Positions 16,012 through 25,118 of a stretch of 64,000 nt of DNA are shown piece after piece. A program made the position numbers and the translations under genes. Source of the DNA: Paenibacillus sp. EZ-K15 (GTDB lineage Bacteria > Bacillota > Bacilli > Paenibacillales > Paenibacillaceae). The stretch is from positions 228,426 through 292,425 of the forward strand of contig NZ_PDHM01000022.1 of assembly GCF_002573715.1 (NCBI RefSeq), in the 5' to 3' direction. The notes under the pieces are model-generated. The model had not been told where the DNA came from. It was given only the letters and a program-made list of their open reading frames with translations, and did no database searches. Numbering within the stretch: position 1 is the stretch's first letter; every line of letters begins with the position of its first letter.

Positions 16012-16854
16012 TTAGAATGCCGGAATTACAGCACCTTTGTACTCTTCTTCGATAAAGGTCTTCACGTCCTCGGAAGTCAGTGCCTTCGCCAATTTTTGAA
16101 TGGCGTCGGAATCCTTGTTATCCGGACGAGCTACCAGCAGGTTGGCATAAGGGTTCTCTTTGTCTTCGATAAAGAGCGCATCCTTTGTTGGGTCCAGTCC
16201 CGCTTCAAGCGCGTAGTTCGTGTTGATGACAGCTAGATCCAGCTCATCCAACATACGCGGCAGCATGGCGGCTTCAACTTCCTTGAACTCCAGGTTCTTC
16301 GGATTTTCCACGATATCCTTAGCGGTAGCTTCAAGCTTGGTTTCATCTTGCAGCTTAATTACGCCATTCTTGGACAGCAGAGTCAACGCACGGCCTGCAT
16401 TCGAAGGATCATTCGGGATTGCTACAACTGCTCCATCCTTCAGCTCATCCGCAGATTTAATCGTTTTGGAGTAAGCACCCAGCGGCTCCACATGCACCGC
16501 GATCACGGATTCAAGATTTAATTTACGCTCTTTGATTTCGTTATCCAGGTAAGGCTTGTGCTGGAAGAAATTCGCGTCGATTTCTTTGGAGTCCACTTGC
16601 GTATTTGGCAGAACATAATCCGTGAATTCCACGATTTCCAGGTTAACGCCCTCTTTTTCAAGCGCTGGTTTAACATGCTCCAAAATTTTGGCGTGCGGTG
16701 AAGGCGAAGCGCCTACTTTCAAGGTTACGGTTTCTTGAGCGCCGCCTCCTGTTGTTCCCCCTGGCTCAGCTGCTTTATCCGCAGGCTTGCTGCCGCACGC
16801 AGCCAGCACCGTAACCAATGTCAAGCTGATCAATGCCAATGTCCATTTCTTCAT
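16012..16854 (-). CDS. metQ: Methionine ABC transporter substrate-binding lipoprotein MetQ
   Basis: NlpA-family lipoprotein of 280 residues that captures D/L-methionine outside the membrane and hands it to MetI. The signal peptide ends in the lipobox LAAC with the lipidated cysteine at residue 20, followed by a Gly/Thr-rich linker. The mature part starts with VTLKVGASPSPHAKILEH, typical of the family. Third gene of metN-metI-metQ; gap of about 70 nt after metI. Controlled by the SAM riboswitch upstream of metN. Confidence 0.95.
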   Translation of the reverse strand: MKKWTLALISLTLVTVLAACGSKPADKAAEPGGTTGGGAQETVTLKVGASPSPHAKILEHVKPALEKEGVNLEIVEFTDYVLPNTQVDSKEIDANFFQHKPYLDNEIKERKLNLESVIAVHVEPLGAYSKTIKSADELKDGAVVAIPNDPSNAGRALTLLSKNGVIKLQDETKLEATAKDIVENPKNLEFKEVEAAMLPRMLDELDLAVINTNYALEAGLDPTKDALFIEDKENPYANLLVARPDNKDSDAIQKLAKALTSEDVKTFIEEEYKGAVIPAF

Positions 16855-16922
16855 TCTAAAAACTCTCCCTCCGAAAATTTATTATTTTTTATATTGTCTT
16901 CCTTGATGCCTCATCCATCCCG

Positions 16923-17591
16923 TTATTTTCTTGTAAAATGTCGGACCAGACGATCTCCTGCCATTTGCAGCAGCTGTACCAGCACAATCATTAATACGAC
17001 GGCCAGAATCATGATCTCGGTCTCATAACGGTAATACCCATACTTGATGGCCAAATCTCCTAAACCGCCGCCGCCGACTTGACCGGACATCGCGGTATAC
17101 GATACCAGGGTTACAATCGTGATGGTCATCCCAGCCAGCAAGCCCGGACGAGCCTCCGGGAGGAGAACCCTCCATATGATCTGGCCTGTCGAGGAGCCCA
17201 TGGCATGAGCCGCTTCAATGACCCCTTTGTCCACCTCATTCAAGGCGGTTTCCACGAGTCTGGCGAAGAATGGCGCCGCGCCTATCACGAGCGGTGGAAT
17301 GGTTCCCAGCACGCCATACGAAACACCCACAAGCGATTTCGTAATCGGGATCATCGCAACGATCAGGATAATGAACGGAATCGAACGCAGGATGTTCACA
17401 ATGAACGACAGGATCGAGTAACCGAAGCGTACGAGGCCAGATGTGGATCTAGCGGCCATGTAGAGCAGCACGCCAATCGGCAGACCGATAATGAAGCTGA
17501 ACAATGCCGATGCCCCCAGCATCCGAAGGCTATCCAAGGTTGCCGTCCATATTTCTTTCCAGTCGATCTGGGTAAAATCGAGTTCGAACAT
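16923..17591 (-). CDS. metI: Methionine ABC transporter permease MetI
   Basis: A 222-residue BPD-type permease with five predicted membrane helices. The EAA loop that contacts MetN is visible (EAAHAMGSSTGQIIWRVLLPEA, about residues 135-155, shown here as its family position). It imports methionine with MetN and MetQ. Its ATG overlaps the metN stop codon by one nucleotide (TAATG), so translation is coupled. Confidence 0.95.
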   Translation of the reverse strand: MFELDFTQIDWKEIWTATLDSLRMLGASALFSFIIGLPIGVLLYMAARSTSGLVRFGYSILSFIVNILRSIPFIILIVAMIPITKSLVGVSYGVLGTIPPLVIGAAPFFARLVETALNEVDKGVIEAAHAMGSSTGQIIWRVLLPEARPGLLAGMTITIVTLVSYTAMSGQVGGGGLGDLAIKYGYYRYETEIMILAVVLMIVLVQLLQMAGDRLVRHFTRK

Positions 17592-18607
17592 TAATGAATC
17601 ACCTCCACGTCTAATCCTTGTTCAAGCAGCTTCCGGATCGTATCTTCAATGGCGCCCTCTTCCCCTTCGAAACGGACAATGAGCTGGCCGTACGGCGTTT
17701 CTTTGATTGTGGAAATCGTGCCCTGTAGAATCGCAAAATTCACGCCCGTCTCATGGACGGTATGGGACAGAATCGATTCGTACGTTTTCGATCCAAGGAA
17801 CGTAATCTGCACCGCCCTTGAAGGTCCGTTCGTCTGGCCCTGAATGGCCAGACGGAAAGCTTCGCCGCTGTCCATCTCCTGACGGATAAATTCCTGGGTC
17901 ACTTCATGTTTCGGCTTCAGGAACACTTCCGTTACCGGCCCTTGCTCCACAATGCCGCCCTGATGAATGACGGCGACCTTGTCGCATATGCTCTGAATCA
18001 CATGCATCTCATGGGTAATCAGCACGATCGTTAGATGAAACTTTTTGTTAATGTCCAGCAGCAAGCGCAGGATCGAATCCGTGGTCTGCGGATCAAGCGC
18101 CGAAGTCGCTTCGTCGCACAGCAGTACTTCCGGATCGCTTGCGAGCGCTCTGGCTATACCGACCCGCTGCTTCTGACCGCCTGATAGCTGAGACGGGTAT
18201 TTATCCCGATGCGCCTCCAAGCCGACCAAAGCCAGCAGTTCGGATACTTTGCGTTCCATTTCCGCCTTCGGCGTCTTGGCCAGACGGAGCGGAAACGCAA
18301 TGTTATCGTACACGCTAGCGGAAGACAGCAGGTTAAAGTGCTGAAAAATCATGCCGATTTTGCGGCGTTCCGCCTGAAGCTGCTTCTTGCCAAGCAACGT
18401 TAAGTTCTTACCGTTCACCCACACCTCGCCCGAGGTGGGTCGCTCCAACAAATTGATACAACGGATCAATGTACTTTTACCTGCACCGGAGTGTCCGATC
18501 ACTCCGAAAATTTCTCCTTTTTCAATCGACAAATCCAATTCGGACAACGCAGTTGTTAAGGTTCGGGCTTTTCCGTACTGCTTCGTCAATTGCTTGAGCT
18601 CAATCAA
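17591..18607 (-). CDS. metN: Methionine ABC transporter ATP-binding protein MetN
   Basis: A 338-residue ABC ATPase. Walker A is GHSGAGKST (about residues 38-46), the signature LSGGQKQR is near 140, and the Walker B LLCDEATSALDP near 160. The C-terminal ~75 residues form the NIL (ACT-like) domain that senses methionine and inhibits transport. First gene of metNIQ; the S-box riboswitch and terminator at 18656-18861 lie in its leader, so expression falls when SAM is plentiful. Confidence 0.96.
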   Translation of the reverse strand: MIELKQLTKQYGKARTLTTALSELDLSIEKGEIFGVIGHSGAGKSTLIRCINLLERPTSGEVWVNGKNLTLLGKKQLQAERRKIGMIFQHFNLLSSASVYDNIAFPLRLAKTPKAEMERKVSELLALVGLEAHRDKYPSQLSGGQKQRVGIARALASDPEVLLCDEATSALDPQTTDSILRLLLDINKKFHLTIVLITHEMHVIQSICDKVAVIHQGGIVEQGPVTEVFLKPKHEVTQEFIRQEMDSGEAFRLAIQGQTNGPSRAVQITFLGSKTYESILSHTVHETGVNFAILQGTISTIKETPYGQLIVRFEGEEGAIEDTIRKLLEQGLDVEVIH

Positions 18608-18655
18608 TCCGATAATCCTCCTTTTTCCGTAGCTTCATATCTATTTACCCAAAAG

Positions 18656-18695
18656 AAAAGAGCCTCTTTTTGTAGAATCAAAAAGGGCCCTCTTT
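18656..18695 (-). terminator. Intrinsic terminator of the SAM riboswitch
   Basis: AAAAGAGCCTCTTTTTG pairs with CAAAAAGGGCCCTCTTT, with two internal mismatches, then TTTTCTTTT on the minus strand. It lies between the aptamer and metN, as expected for transcriptional control. Confidence 0.8.
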
Positions 18696-18713
18696 ACGTA
18701 AAAGTCAACGCCT

Positions 18714-18861
18714 TTTCTCATCTGTCAAAGCCAAAGGATATCCTGTAGCTTTGAAGGAATTAGCACCATGTCACTCCATGCGTCATTGCGTTAAGCAATT
18801 ACACGCTGGAGTCGGTTGCCGGGCTTCATCGGGCCTGTCCCTCCGCCTCTCTCGATAAGAA
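18714..18861 (-). promoter_or_regulatory. SAM-I (S-box) riboswitch controlling metNIQ
   Basis: On the minus strand the leader contains the conserved S-box blocks in order: TTATCGAGAGAGGCGGAGGG, GGCCCGATGAAGCCCGGCAA, then GGTGCTAATTCC and the closing GACAGATGAGA. These form the four-way aptamer that binds S-adenosylmethionine; ligand binding favours the terminator at 18656-18695 and turns off methionine import. Confidence 0.96.
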
Positions 18862-18982
18862 AACATCGATATGAAATTTTTCCGATTAATTTGATCTGAT
18901 TTAATAACATTTAATGAATGCAATAGTTAGTATAGATTCTTTTCAGGTTTTTGTCAAAAGGAATTTCATGGCGATTTTGTGC

Positions 18983-19702
18983 CTATGCCCTGACTCCATT
19001 TTTCGCCCAAAGCTCGTTAGTATATTTATACGAAGCCACCAGACTCCGGCATACCATATCAACGCCCTGTTTGAGATCGTCCAGGTGCTGATCGATATCC
19101 TCCAGCTCGATCTTGTCCGACAGCCCTTGATGACGCTGCCATAAATCATCCTGCATCTCGGAATTCATGTAATGGATTTCGGCGTTGCGCCGTTTCCGAA
19201 GCGAGTTCAGCGGCGTCTTGTAACGATCCTTGATCGCTTCCAGCTCTTTGGCCAGCTCTCCGTGGGCCTTCAGGAATTTAAACTGCCGCAGGACCGTAAA
19301 ATATGAGAAATGCGCCTTCACCTTAGAGGTATGAAGATCGTACAAATCGTTCAGCACCGTCCCCAGCTTGTCAAGGATCGAGAATACGCGTATGAAGCCG
19401 TTTTTGTAAAAATACACATACCGTTGATATTCCCCTTGCTCCTGAATCGACATGTCATCGATGTAACCCGATTGGATCGATTGACTGAAATGTCTGGCCG
19501 CATTCCAGCTCTGTTCCAGCTCATCCAGGGAAACAATCAACCCCCGGGTCCAAATCTCAAGCTTGCGAAAGTCATGCGTCGGATCCTGATTTTTCTCCAT
19601 TTCCTTCTGCAGCAGCCGGGTTGTTTGGACCATCGACTCGATGGCTTCCTCAAGCAGGCCGTTATTTTGCCGGGGCTGTTCCCCAAGTAACATACGAAGC
19701 AT
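18983..19702 (-). CDS. Cthe_2314-like HEPN domain protein
   Basis: A predominantly helical cytosolic protein of 239 residues. Near the C-terminus it carries RRNAEIH, which contains the R-x4-H motif (Arg172, His177) typical of catalytically competent HEPN ribonucleases. The overall pattern agrees with the Cthe_2314 family seen in Paenibacillus and Clostridia, function unknown. The ATG at 19702 follows GAGGGGGT; the frame continues to 19783, and starts at 19723 or 19783 cannot be excluded. No antitoxin-like partner (MNT or similar) is adjacent. A target RNA cannot be named. Confidence 0.65.
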   Translation of the reverse strand: MLRMLLGEQPRQNNGLLEEAIESMVQTTRLLQKEMEKNQDPTHDFRKLEIWTRGLIVSLDELEQSWNAARHFSQSIQSGYIDDMSIQEQGEYQRYVYFYKNGFIRVFSILDKLGTVLNDLYDLHTSKVKAHFSYFTVLRQFKFLKAHGELAKELEAIKDRYKTPLNSLRKRRNAEIHYMNSEMQDDLWQRHQGLSDKIELEDIDQHLDDLKQGVDMVCRSLVASYKYTNELWAKNGVRA

Positions 19703-19815
19703 GGCGGTACCCCCTCGCGTCATCAGATTAACCTTGGTTCTTGGATCGCTATTTGCCAAAATCGTGATTCCACCGCGTTTCAACCGTCTTCACGATATCC
19801 TCACGCGGGAATAGC

Positions 19816-20025
19816 TCATCCCGGGTATCCCGGTTTCATTCGTGCATCAATGACCAGAGGATTGTTCTTATAGGATGCCCCCGAAACGACCAGACAACCC
19901 CCACAGAATGGAGCGACTTGAGATATCCCCGGGATATCGCCTTCGTCATAACAGTGGCGACAGCTTGCGAATCGAATGGCCCATTCCCGTAAGCACCACC
20001 TTACTGCGATGATTAAGTTCGCCAC
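19816..20025 (-). CDS. Possible small zinc-ribbon-like protein (doubtful)
   Basis: A 69-codon frame starting at GTG without a clear ribosome site. It encodes two CxxC pairs (CRHC and CGGC, about 20 residues apart), an arrangement seen in zinc ribbons, followed by a short tail rich in Pro and Gly. It may be a real small protein, the remnant of one, or chance. No family recognised. Confidence 0.3.
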   Translation of the reverse strand: MANLIIAVRWCLREWAIRFASCRHCYDEGDIPGISQVAPFCGGCLVVSGASYKNNPLVIDARMKPGYPG

Positions 20026-20172
20026 CTGTATAGTCCATGTGATGTCTCAATAAATATAACCTAATCCGTTGCCGGATCAAACCTTTTCAATACTGCGTCC
20101 AGCGTCTAGGTGATATCGGACAGGTCGAGCGGATGGTTTGATTATCATCGACTCCCCTCCTCACTATACAAC

Positions 20173-20202
20173 AAAGCCCTCGAACGCTGGTTCGGGGACT
20201 TT
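20173..20202 (-). terminator. Terminator downstream of ctaA
   Basis: AAAGCCCTCGAAC and GTTCGGGGACTTT form a stem with two mismatches and a 4-nt loop. Confidence 0.65.
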
Positions 20203-20259
20203 GCATAAACGATGTTGCCTTAAATTCGATCTTTTTGTTTAATCATTTTCGCTTCTTTT

Positions 20260-21234
20260 TTATACAATCTTTTCACGAGACATGCTATGATCCGGTCGCA
20301 TTTCAGCTCTAACCGGCTTGCTGAGCTGCCATACCCTGACACTTAAATAACAGAGTACGCCGAATAAGGCCGAGATCAGCAGTGTATGTCCCAGTGCGGA
20401 GAATACGTAAACCTCCTCGTTATGCATCGTTGCCATAATGAGGGCACCGCTAAACACTTGCAGCAAGCAGAGCACGGTTGCCGAGATGCCCAGCATTTGT
20501 ATCTCCCGGTTGTCGCGGTTACGCCAATATGCAAAATGCCCCATCACCGCAACCACGATCAGCAGCAGAAGCGCTGCCACCCGGTGCATAAAGGCGATGC
20601 CGACCCCACCGCCCAGTTCCGGGATCACTTCCCCGTTACACAGCGGCCAGCCCGAGCAACCTTCTCTAGAATCGGTGTGGCTGACGAATGCACCAATATA
20701 AACGACGATGTAGCTATACAGGGTTGTACCCCAGACTAAATTGCGGAAACCCTTGCTTACCCGAGGCAGACGTTCCAAGTCTGCGGGCCCCTTCGCCTGT
20801 TCTACCCGCCGCATACCCAGAGCCAGCATGACGGAGCTAGCAAAAGCAATCAGCGAGAAGCCAAAATGCAGCGCCATAATCGCAGCCGATTGAGGCTTAA
20901 CCACCGCAAGCGCACCCATGATCGCTTGCACTACAACGAATACCGAGGTCCCGATAACATAAGCCATCAAATCCCGGCGATCCCGCTTGTACTTCCAGAA
21001 CGCAATCAGCGAAGCCAGCGCGGCCAACCCCGCCATTCCGCTGACAGCCCGGTGGGAATACTCAATCATGGAGGATACCGTGTAAGCGGGAACAAATTTA
21101 CCGTTACACAGCGGCCATTCCTGGCCGCAACCGAGGCCCGAATCCGTCTTTGTCACAACCATGCCCCCGAACGTCGCGCAGAACATAATTAAGCATGTTA
21201 TGTAACTCAGCCATTTTAATTGTTTATCATTCAC
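20260..21234 (-). CDS. ctaA: Heme A synthase
   Basis: A 324-residue polytopic membrane protein (COX15/CtaA) that oxidises the C8 methyl group of heme O to a formyl group, giving heme A for aa3-type oxidases. Two symmetric halves are visible. Each has the extracytoplasmic cysteine pair with a Trp-Pro core (GCGQEWPLC near residues 35-43 and GCSGWPLC near 190-200), and the heme-ligating histidines lie in EYSHRAVSG and FMHRVAAL. ctaB, its upstream partner, is 13 kb away rather than divergent from it as in Bacillus subtilis. Confidence 0.95.
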   Translation of the reverse strand: MNDKQLKWLSYITCLIMFCATFGGMVVTKTDSGLGCGQEWPLCNGKFVPAYTVSSMIEYSHRAVSGMAGLAALASLIAFWKYKRDRRDLMAYVIGTSVFVVVQAIMGALAVVKPQSAAIMALHFGFSLIAFASSVMLALGMRRVEQAKGPADLERLPRVSKGFRNLVWGTTLYSYIVVYIGAFVSHTDSREGCSGWPLCNGEVIPELGGGVGIAFMHRVAALLLLIVVAVMGHFAYWRNRDNREIQMLGISATVLCLLQVFSGALIMATMHNEEVYVFSALGHTLLISALFGVLCYLSVRVWQLSKPVRAEMRPDHSMSREKIV

Positions 21235-21433
21235 TTATCTCACCTGCTGCTCATAATCATTCACTATTTAAACCTTTACAGGATCGCATCGTACACAGCC
21301 CACATTTCATTATACCTGATTCTACCGCTACGGTCACTTGAGCGATTGTGACAAAATGTTCAAAAATGAGAAGAACCTTCATGATACAGGTACTTGACTT
21401 CTTCACCCTACCTCTAACTGATATGTAAAACAA

Positions 21434-21466
21434 CACCGCCGCCAGTTATAGATCAAGGCGGCGGTG
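21434..21466 (-). terminator. Terminator after the thioredoxin-like gene
   Basis: CACCGCCGCC pairs perfectly with GGCGGCGGTG over a 13-nt loop; T content after the stem is modest. Confidence 0.65.
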
Positions 21467-21478
21467 CTATAGTCACTC

Positions 21479-21823
21479 TTACTTATGAATCGTACTGTAT
21501 ACGTCCACGGCACGCTGCAGGAAATCTTCAATCTCCTGGCGCGATTTGCGGAGTTTGTTAACGTAGCGAACCAGCTCGCGTCCATCGGAATATGCAACAA
21601 AGCTAGGGATACCCATAATATTTTGCTGCTGACTCACGTCACCGACAGCATCGACGTCAACCTCTACCAGAGTCAATTGGTTTGAGAACTTTGTCTCAAC
21701 CTCCGGCATGAATGGATCGATAAACTTGCAATCGCCGCACCAGTCTGCTTTAAATACGGCAACAGTCAGTCGCGGAGACTGGATTGCAACCTGAAATTCT
21801 GCTTCTGAAGTGATTTTTTCCAT
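21479..21823 (-). CDS. Thioredoxin family protein
   Basis: A 114-residue single-domain thioredoxin fold protein. The redox motif is WCGDC (about residues 28-32) rather than WCGPC, and the cis-proline is in GIPSF. The acidic residue between the cysteines is likely to shift redox potential. ATG at 21823 follows AAAGGGGAGATAATCA. Not part of an operon; partners unknown. It is not the housekeeping TrxA, which is at 1307. Confidence 0.88.
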   Translation of the reverse strand: MEKITSEAEFQVAIQSPRLTVAVFKADWCGDCKFIDPFMPEVETKFSNQLTLVEVDVDAVGDVSQQQNIMGIPSFVAYSDGRELVRYVNKLRKSRQEIEDFLQRAVDVYSTIHK

Positions 21824-21961
21824 TGATTATCTCCCCTTTACGTCGAGTTCCTTCACCCTTAGTGAATCAAAATGTTGAGTGGAAGTCAAATTTTAGAGCA
21901 TACTGACATTATGATGCTCACAGGCTGGGATTAACCATCAGAAAGTGCAGGTGACCCCCGA

Positions 21962-23353
21962 ATGCACTCGAATGGAGTCAATGATAATAAAAACCGGGGC
22001 AAGGATGTATGGTCATGGACGGCAGCTATTCCGCAAGCCCTGACCGAATCCTGGTCGGGGATGATCGCATCATGGCGATTCTCCTTAAAGCTCCGGACAA
22101 GCAGACACGAATTGCGTTGGGACTACACAGCCGTTAGAACAATTCGCAGGCAGCTCAAGGACATCCTCTCCTCCCATCCCTATCTGCAGCAGAGCGTCTC
22201 CTCGTTTCCGCTCCCTTCCATGCAAGGGTATAGCGATATTCGGATTCATGAGCCCGGTGCAGATGTTCAGCTATTTCCAGAAGAGCAGGAGTTGATTCAT
22301 CATATTCAAGAGGCCACAGCTGCAGCCAACCGGAGTAACGTGACCCGTACGCAAGCCTATTGGGACTGCTATGTATCACATCCTGAGCTGCATTGGGCCT
22401 TTCTGGCCCACATGGTATCGCGTAATGCCGGGTGGAATATGAGTGATCTGAAGGGTGGATTGATGTCGGATCTTATGGATCCGACATTTAAGAACAACCT
22501 GTATCGCTTCCTGGAGCGCTGCAATGCACTGATCTTCCAGGACGCCTACCCCCAGCTTCTGCTCTATATACACAGTCGAAAAAAAGGTAAGTCCCTATTT
22601 CATTTGCTCCCCCACTTTCATGTTTCATCGTTCATGACACCGTTCTGGGAGCAGTTCTGGCAGGATCAGAGCAGTTCGCTGCTTACGGTGGCCCTCATCA
22701 TTAATGAGCAGAACTATATTGAGGGGCGCGTGGCGAGACAACCTTTTTACCAACAGCATATTCTACAGGATCCCTTCTTTCGGATGCATGAGCTGACCCG
22801 GTTGAATCAAATCGTGTTTCCGCTGGGTCAAGTCCATAGAACAGAGTCGGGCGCAAGCCCTGCCCAGAAGCCCCTATCCCCAGCCAGGCCGCTGGCCGGA
22901 CTTACCATACCCAAGTTTGACAACCTCTCCATTCGGATCAAGGCAGGCCGTTCGCTGTATGCTTTATTGTTTGGATATGAGGAGATATACCACGCCGTGC
23001 TGGCATTCGCACGATCCACCAAGCATCAGGGATCGCGCGCCGAATATTGGCCGGCCTTATTTACGCCGACGCTTAAGCAAGCCATGAATCATGGCCACGC
23101 GGGATCTGACCTCATCACATCAGAATGGCTGCCCGATGGCCGTCGTTTGTACAGCCCTTATCTTGAGGAGATCTGGGAGGATGAGACCCCCGAGCCGATT
23201 CCCCGGTACGACTGGTATCAGGGCCGCGCGATGTTTAGGCATATCCGTAAACCGTTACGGCCGCTGCTGCCGGATATCACCCATGCCCATCGGGCCGCTC
23301 TGGAGAAAACCTCCATCGTGCATGATGTGTCTGATCAGTTCCATCGGCATTAA
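21962..23353 (+). CDS. DUF2515 family protein (YppC-like)
   Basis: A 463-residue soluble protein. The central motif WDCYVSHPELHWAFLAHMVS (near residues 155-175), followed by RNAGWNMSDLKGG, is typical of the DUF2515 family found in Bacillaceae and Paenibacillaceae, where it is uncharacterised (YppC in Bacillus). No catalytic motif or membrane segment is obvious. The ribosome site before 21962 is only fair (GCAGGTGAC). It is monocistronic and followed by a terminator. Confidence 0.75.
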   Translation: MHSNGVNDNKNRGKDVWSWTAAIPQALTESWSGMIASWRFSLKLRTSRHELRWDYTAVRTIRRQLKDILSSHPYLQQSVSSFPLPSMQGYSDIRIHEPGADVQLFPEEQELIHHIQEATAAANRSNVTRTQAYWDCYVSHPELHWAFLAHMVSRNAGWNMSDLKGGLMSDLMDPTFKNNLYRFLERCNALIFQDAYPQLLLYIHSRKKGKSLFHLLPHFHVSSFMTPFWEQFWQDQSSSLLTVALIINEQNYIEGRVARQPFYQQHILQDPFFRMHELTRLNQIVFPLGQVHRTESGASPAQKPLSPARPLAGLTIPKFDNLSIRIKAGRSLYALLFGYEEIYHAVLAFARSTKHQGSRAEYWPALFTPTLKQAMNHGHAGSDLITSEWLPDGRRLYSPYLEEIWEDETPEPIPRYDWYQGRAMFRHIRKPLRPLLPDITHAHRAALEKTSIVHDVSDQFHRH

Positions 23354-23360
23354 AATGGAA

Positions 23361-23393
23361 AGAGACCGTCCCGATACTACAAGGATGGTCTCT
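23361..23393. terminator. Terminator between the DUF2515 gene and the flippase gene
   Basis: AGAGACCGTCC pairs with GGATGGTCTCT (one G:T pair). Convergent genes share it. Confidence 0.75.
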
Positions 23394-23436
23394 GTTCGGT
23401 TCTATTCACACGATAAGTGAAACTAAGTATATGTTT

Positions 23437-25062
23437 TTATCCCCGCTTCCTCATTCGTGCAGGCTGCAGTCTCATAAGCGGACGGAACACTTTCTGCAAA
23501 AGGCGCGGGTAACTGCTCAGCTCCGATTGCCGCAATACGCCAAACACCACCAGCAGGACAAGATATATAATGACCACGGCCACGCCTACAACCAGGCAAG
23601 TCAGCAGGAAGGCCAACCGTGCCGGCATGATATCGACCATTTGAATACCGGCCAGATTCAGGCCATATCCAATTCCTCCGGCGGCAATCACCGTCAACAA
23701 GAAGCCCGTCCAGCGTTTGCCCAGGATGGAGAAGGATACAATCGCTTTAATCGATCTTATATTCAGTATCGTAATAACAAGGAAACAGAGCGCCGTGCTC
23801 CCTATGATCCCGTAGATACCAAAGAACGGAGCAAGCAGGAAGCTGGCTGCTAGCTTGATCGCAACCCCGATCATCACGTGAATCATCGAGAGTTTGGCCT
23901 TGCCGATTCCAAGAAGAATGGAATTTGTAGTCATCATCGTGATCTGGAAAATCGTACCGAACGTCAGAAATCCAATAATCCCGCTGCCGCCCAAGGAACT
24001 AAACAGCAAACCATTAATGGAATAGGATGCCACGCATAGCGCAATCACCATCGGCATGCCCGTCAATATGGCTATACGCATAGCCAGCGATACTTGCTGT
24101 TCCAAATGCTCCTGATCCTTCTTCGCAAATGCCGCAGAGATGATCGGAATGAGCGAGGTGCTGAGAGCAATGGCTAGAATCGGCGGAATCCCCGCCACGC
24201 TTTGAGCCCGGTTTCCCAGCACCGCGAGGGCTGCGGTCGCCTGATCCAGACCAATCTGCCCGATCAACAGCGGCTTCACTATGGAGCTGTCAATGAAGTT
24301 AACAGCCGGAACCGCCAGGGAAGACAGCACAATCGGTATAGACAGCGTGAATATATCCCGGTATATCCCACCAAGCGGAATAGTACGGTCTGCTGCCGGC
24401 ATTTTGAGCTCACGATCACTTCGGCGAAGTTTTACCGTAAAGTACAGCATGACTGCAAATGCGCCGATACTGCCGAGTACGCCACCGAAGGAAGCTCCGG
24501 CCGCAATCCAGGTATCGTCGTACCCCATCCGCAGCAGCACATAGGCCAAGCCGATGGCTGTCAGAACCCGTGCAATCTGCTCGATGATCTGCGATATGCC
24601 GCCAGCTGTCATGTTATTACGTCCCTGGAAGTATCCTCGCATCATCGCGATGGCCGGAAACAGCAGCAGCGCTGGGGCGAGTGCCTGAATGGCAGCGGCT
24701 GCCTCCGGCTGCTTAGAGATATGGGTAGCATAATAAGGAGCTCCAAAATAAAGCAGCAGCGTCATGACAACTCCCGCTACCCCAGCAAAAATAAGTGCAG
24801 CGTGATAAACACGCCGAGCCTCCGCAGGCTTATTTAATGCATGACGTTCTGATACCATTTTGCTGAGTGTGCTGGGAATGCCTGCCGTTGCTACCGTTAA
24901 CAGCATTAAATATACGTTATTGGCGATCGTAAATGAGGCATCCCCTATATCGTTCAGCATATGCTCCAGCGGCACCCGCTGGACAAGACCCAGCACGCGG
25001 GCTACCAGAGCAGCAGCGGCCAAGATGATCGTGCCTTTAATAAATGACTCTTTCTTTGACAA
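23437..25062 (-). CDS. MurJ/SpoVB-type polysaccharide flippase
   Basis: A 541-residue membrane protein of the MOP superfamily with about 14 helices. It begins with KGTIILAAAALVARVLGLVQR, the family N-terminal helix, here shortened as the region of residues 9-29. The closest known relatives are Bacillus YtgP (MurJ, a lipid II flippase) and SpoVB (cortex synthesis). I favour a YtgP-like role from length and from the absence of spore genes nearby, but cannot exclude SpoVB. It likely moves lipid-linked peptidoglycan precursors to the outer face. The basic C-terminus (RKRG) is cytoplasmic. Confidence 0.8.
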   Translation of the reverse strand: MSKKESFIKGTIILAAAALVARVLGLVQRVPLEHMLNDIGDASFTIANNVYLMLLTVATAGIPSTLSKMVSERHALNKPAEARRVYHAALIFAGVAGVVMTLLLYFGAPYYATHISKQPEAAAAIQALAPALLLFPAIAMMRGYFQGRNNMTAGGISQIIEQIARVLTAIGLAYVLLRMGYDDTWIAAGASFGGVLGSIGAFAVMLYFTVKLRRSDRELKMPAADRTIPLGGIYRDIFTLSIPIVLSSLAVPAVNFIDSSIVKPLLIGQIGLDQATAALAVLGNRAQSVAGIPPILAIALSTSLIPIISAAFAKKDQEHLEQQVSLAMRIAILTGMPMVIALCVASYSINGLLFSSLGGSGIIGFLTFGTIFQITMMTTNSILLGIGKAKLSMIHVMIGVAIKLAASFLLAPFFGIYGIIGSTALCFLVITILNIRSIKAIVSFSILGKRWTGFLLTVIAAGGIGYGLNLAGIQMVDIMPARLAFLLTCLVVGVAVVIIYLVLLVVFGVLRQSELSSYPRLLQKVFRPLMRLQPARMRKRG

Positions 25063-25118
25063 AACCGTACCCTTCTTTCTCCTCCAAAGCGCCTCTTACA
25101 GCGATTCCTAAGCGTCTA

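Larger units (their letters stand above)
19703..20259. other. Gene-poor stretch between the HEPN gene and ctaA
   Basis: About 560 nt. It holds a doubtful 69-codon frame at 19816-20025 and the terminator at 20173-20202. I see no other gene, repeat or clear promoter. Confidence 0.5.
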
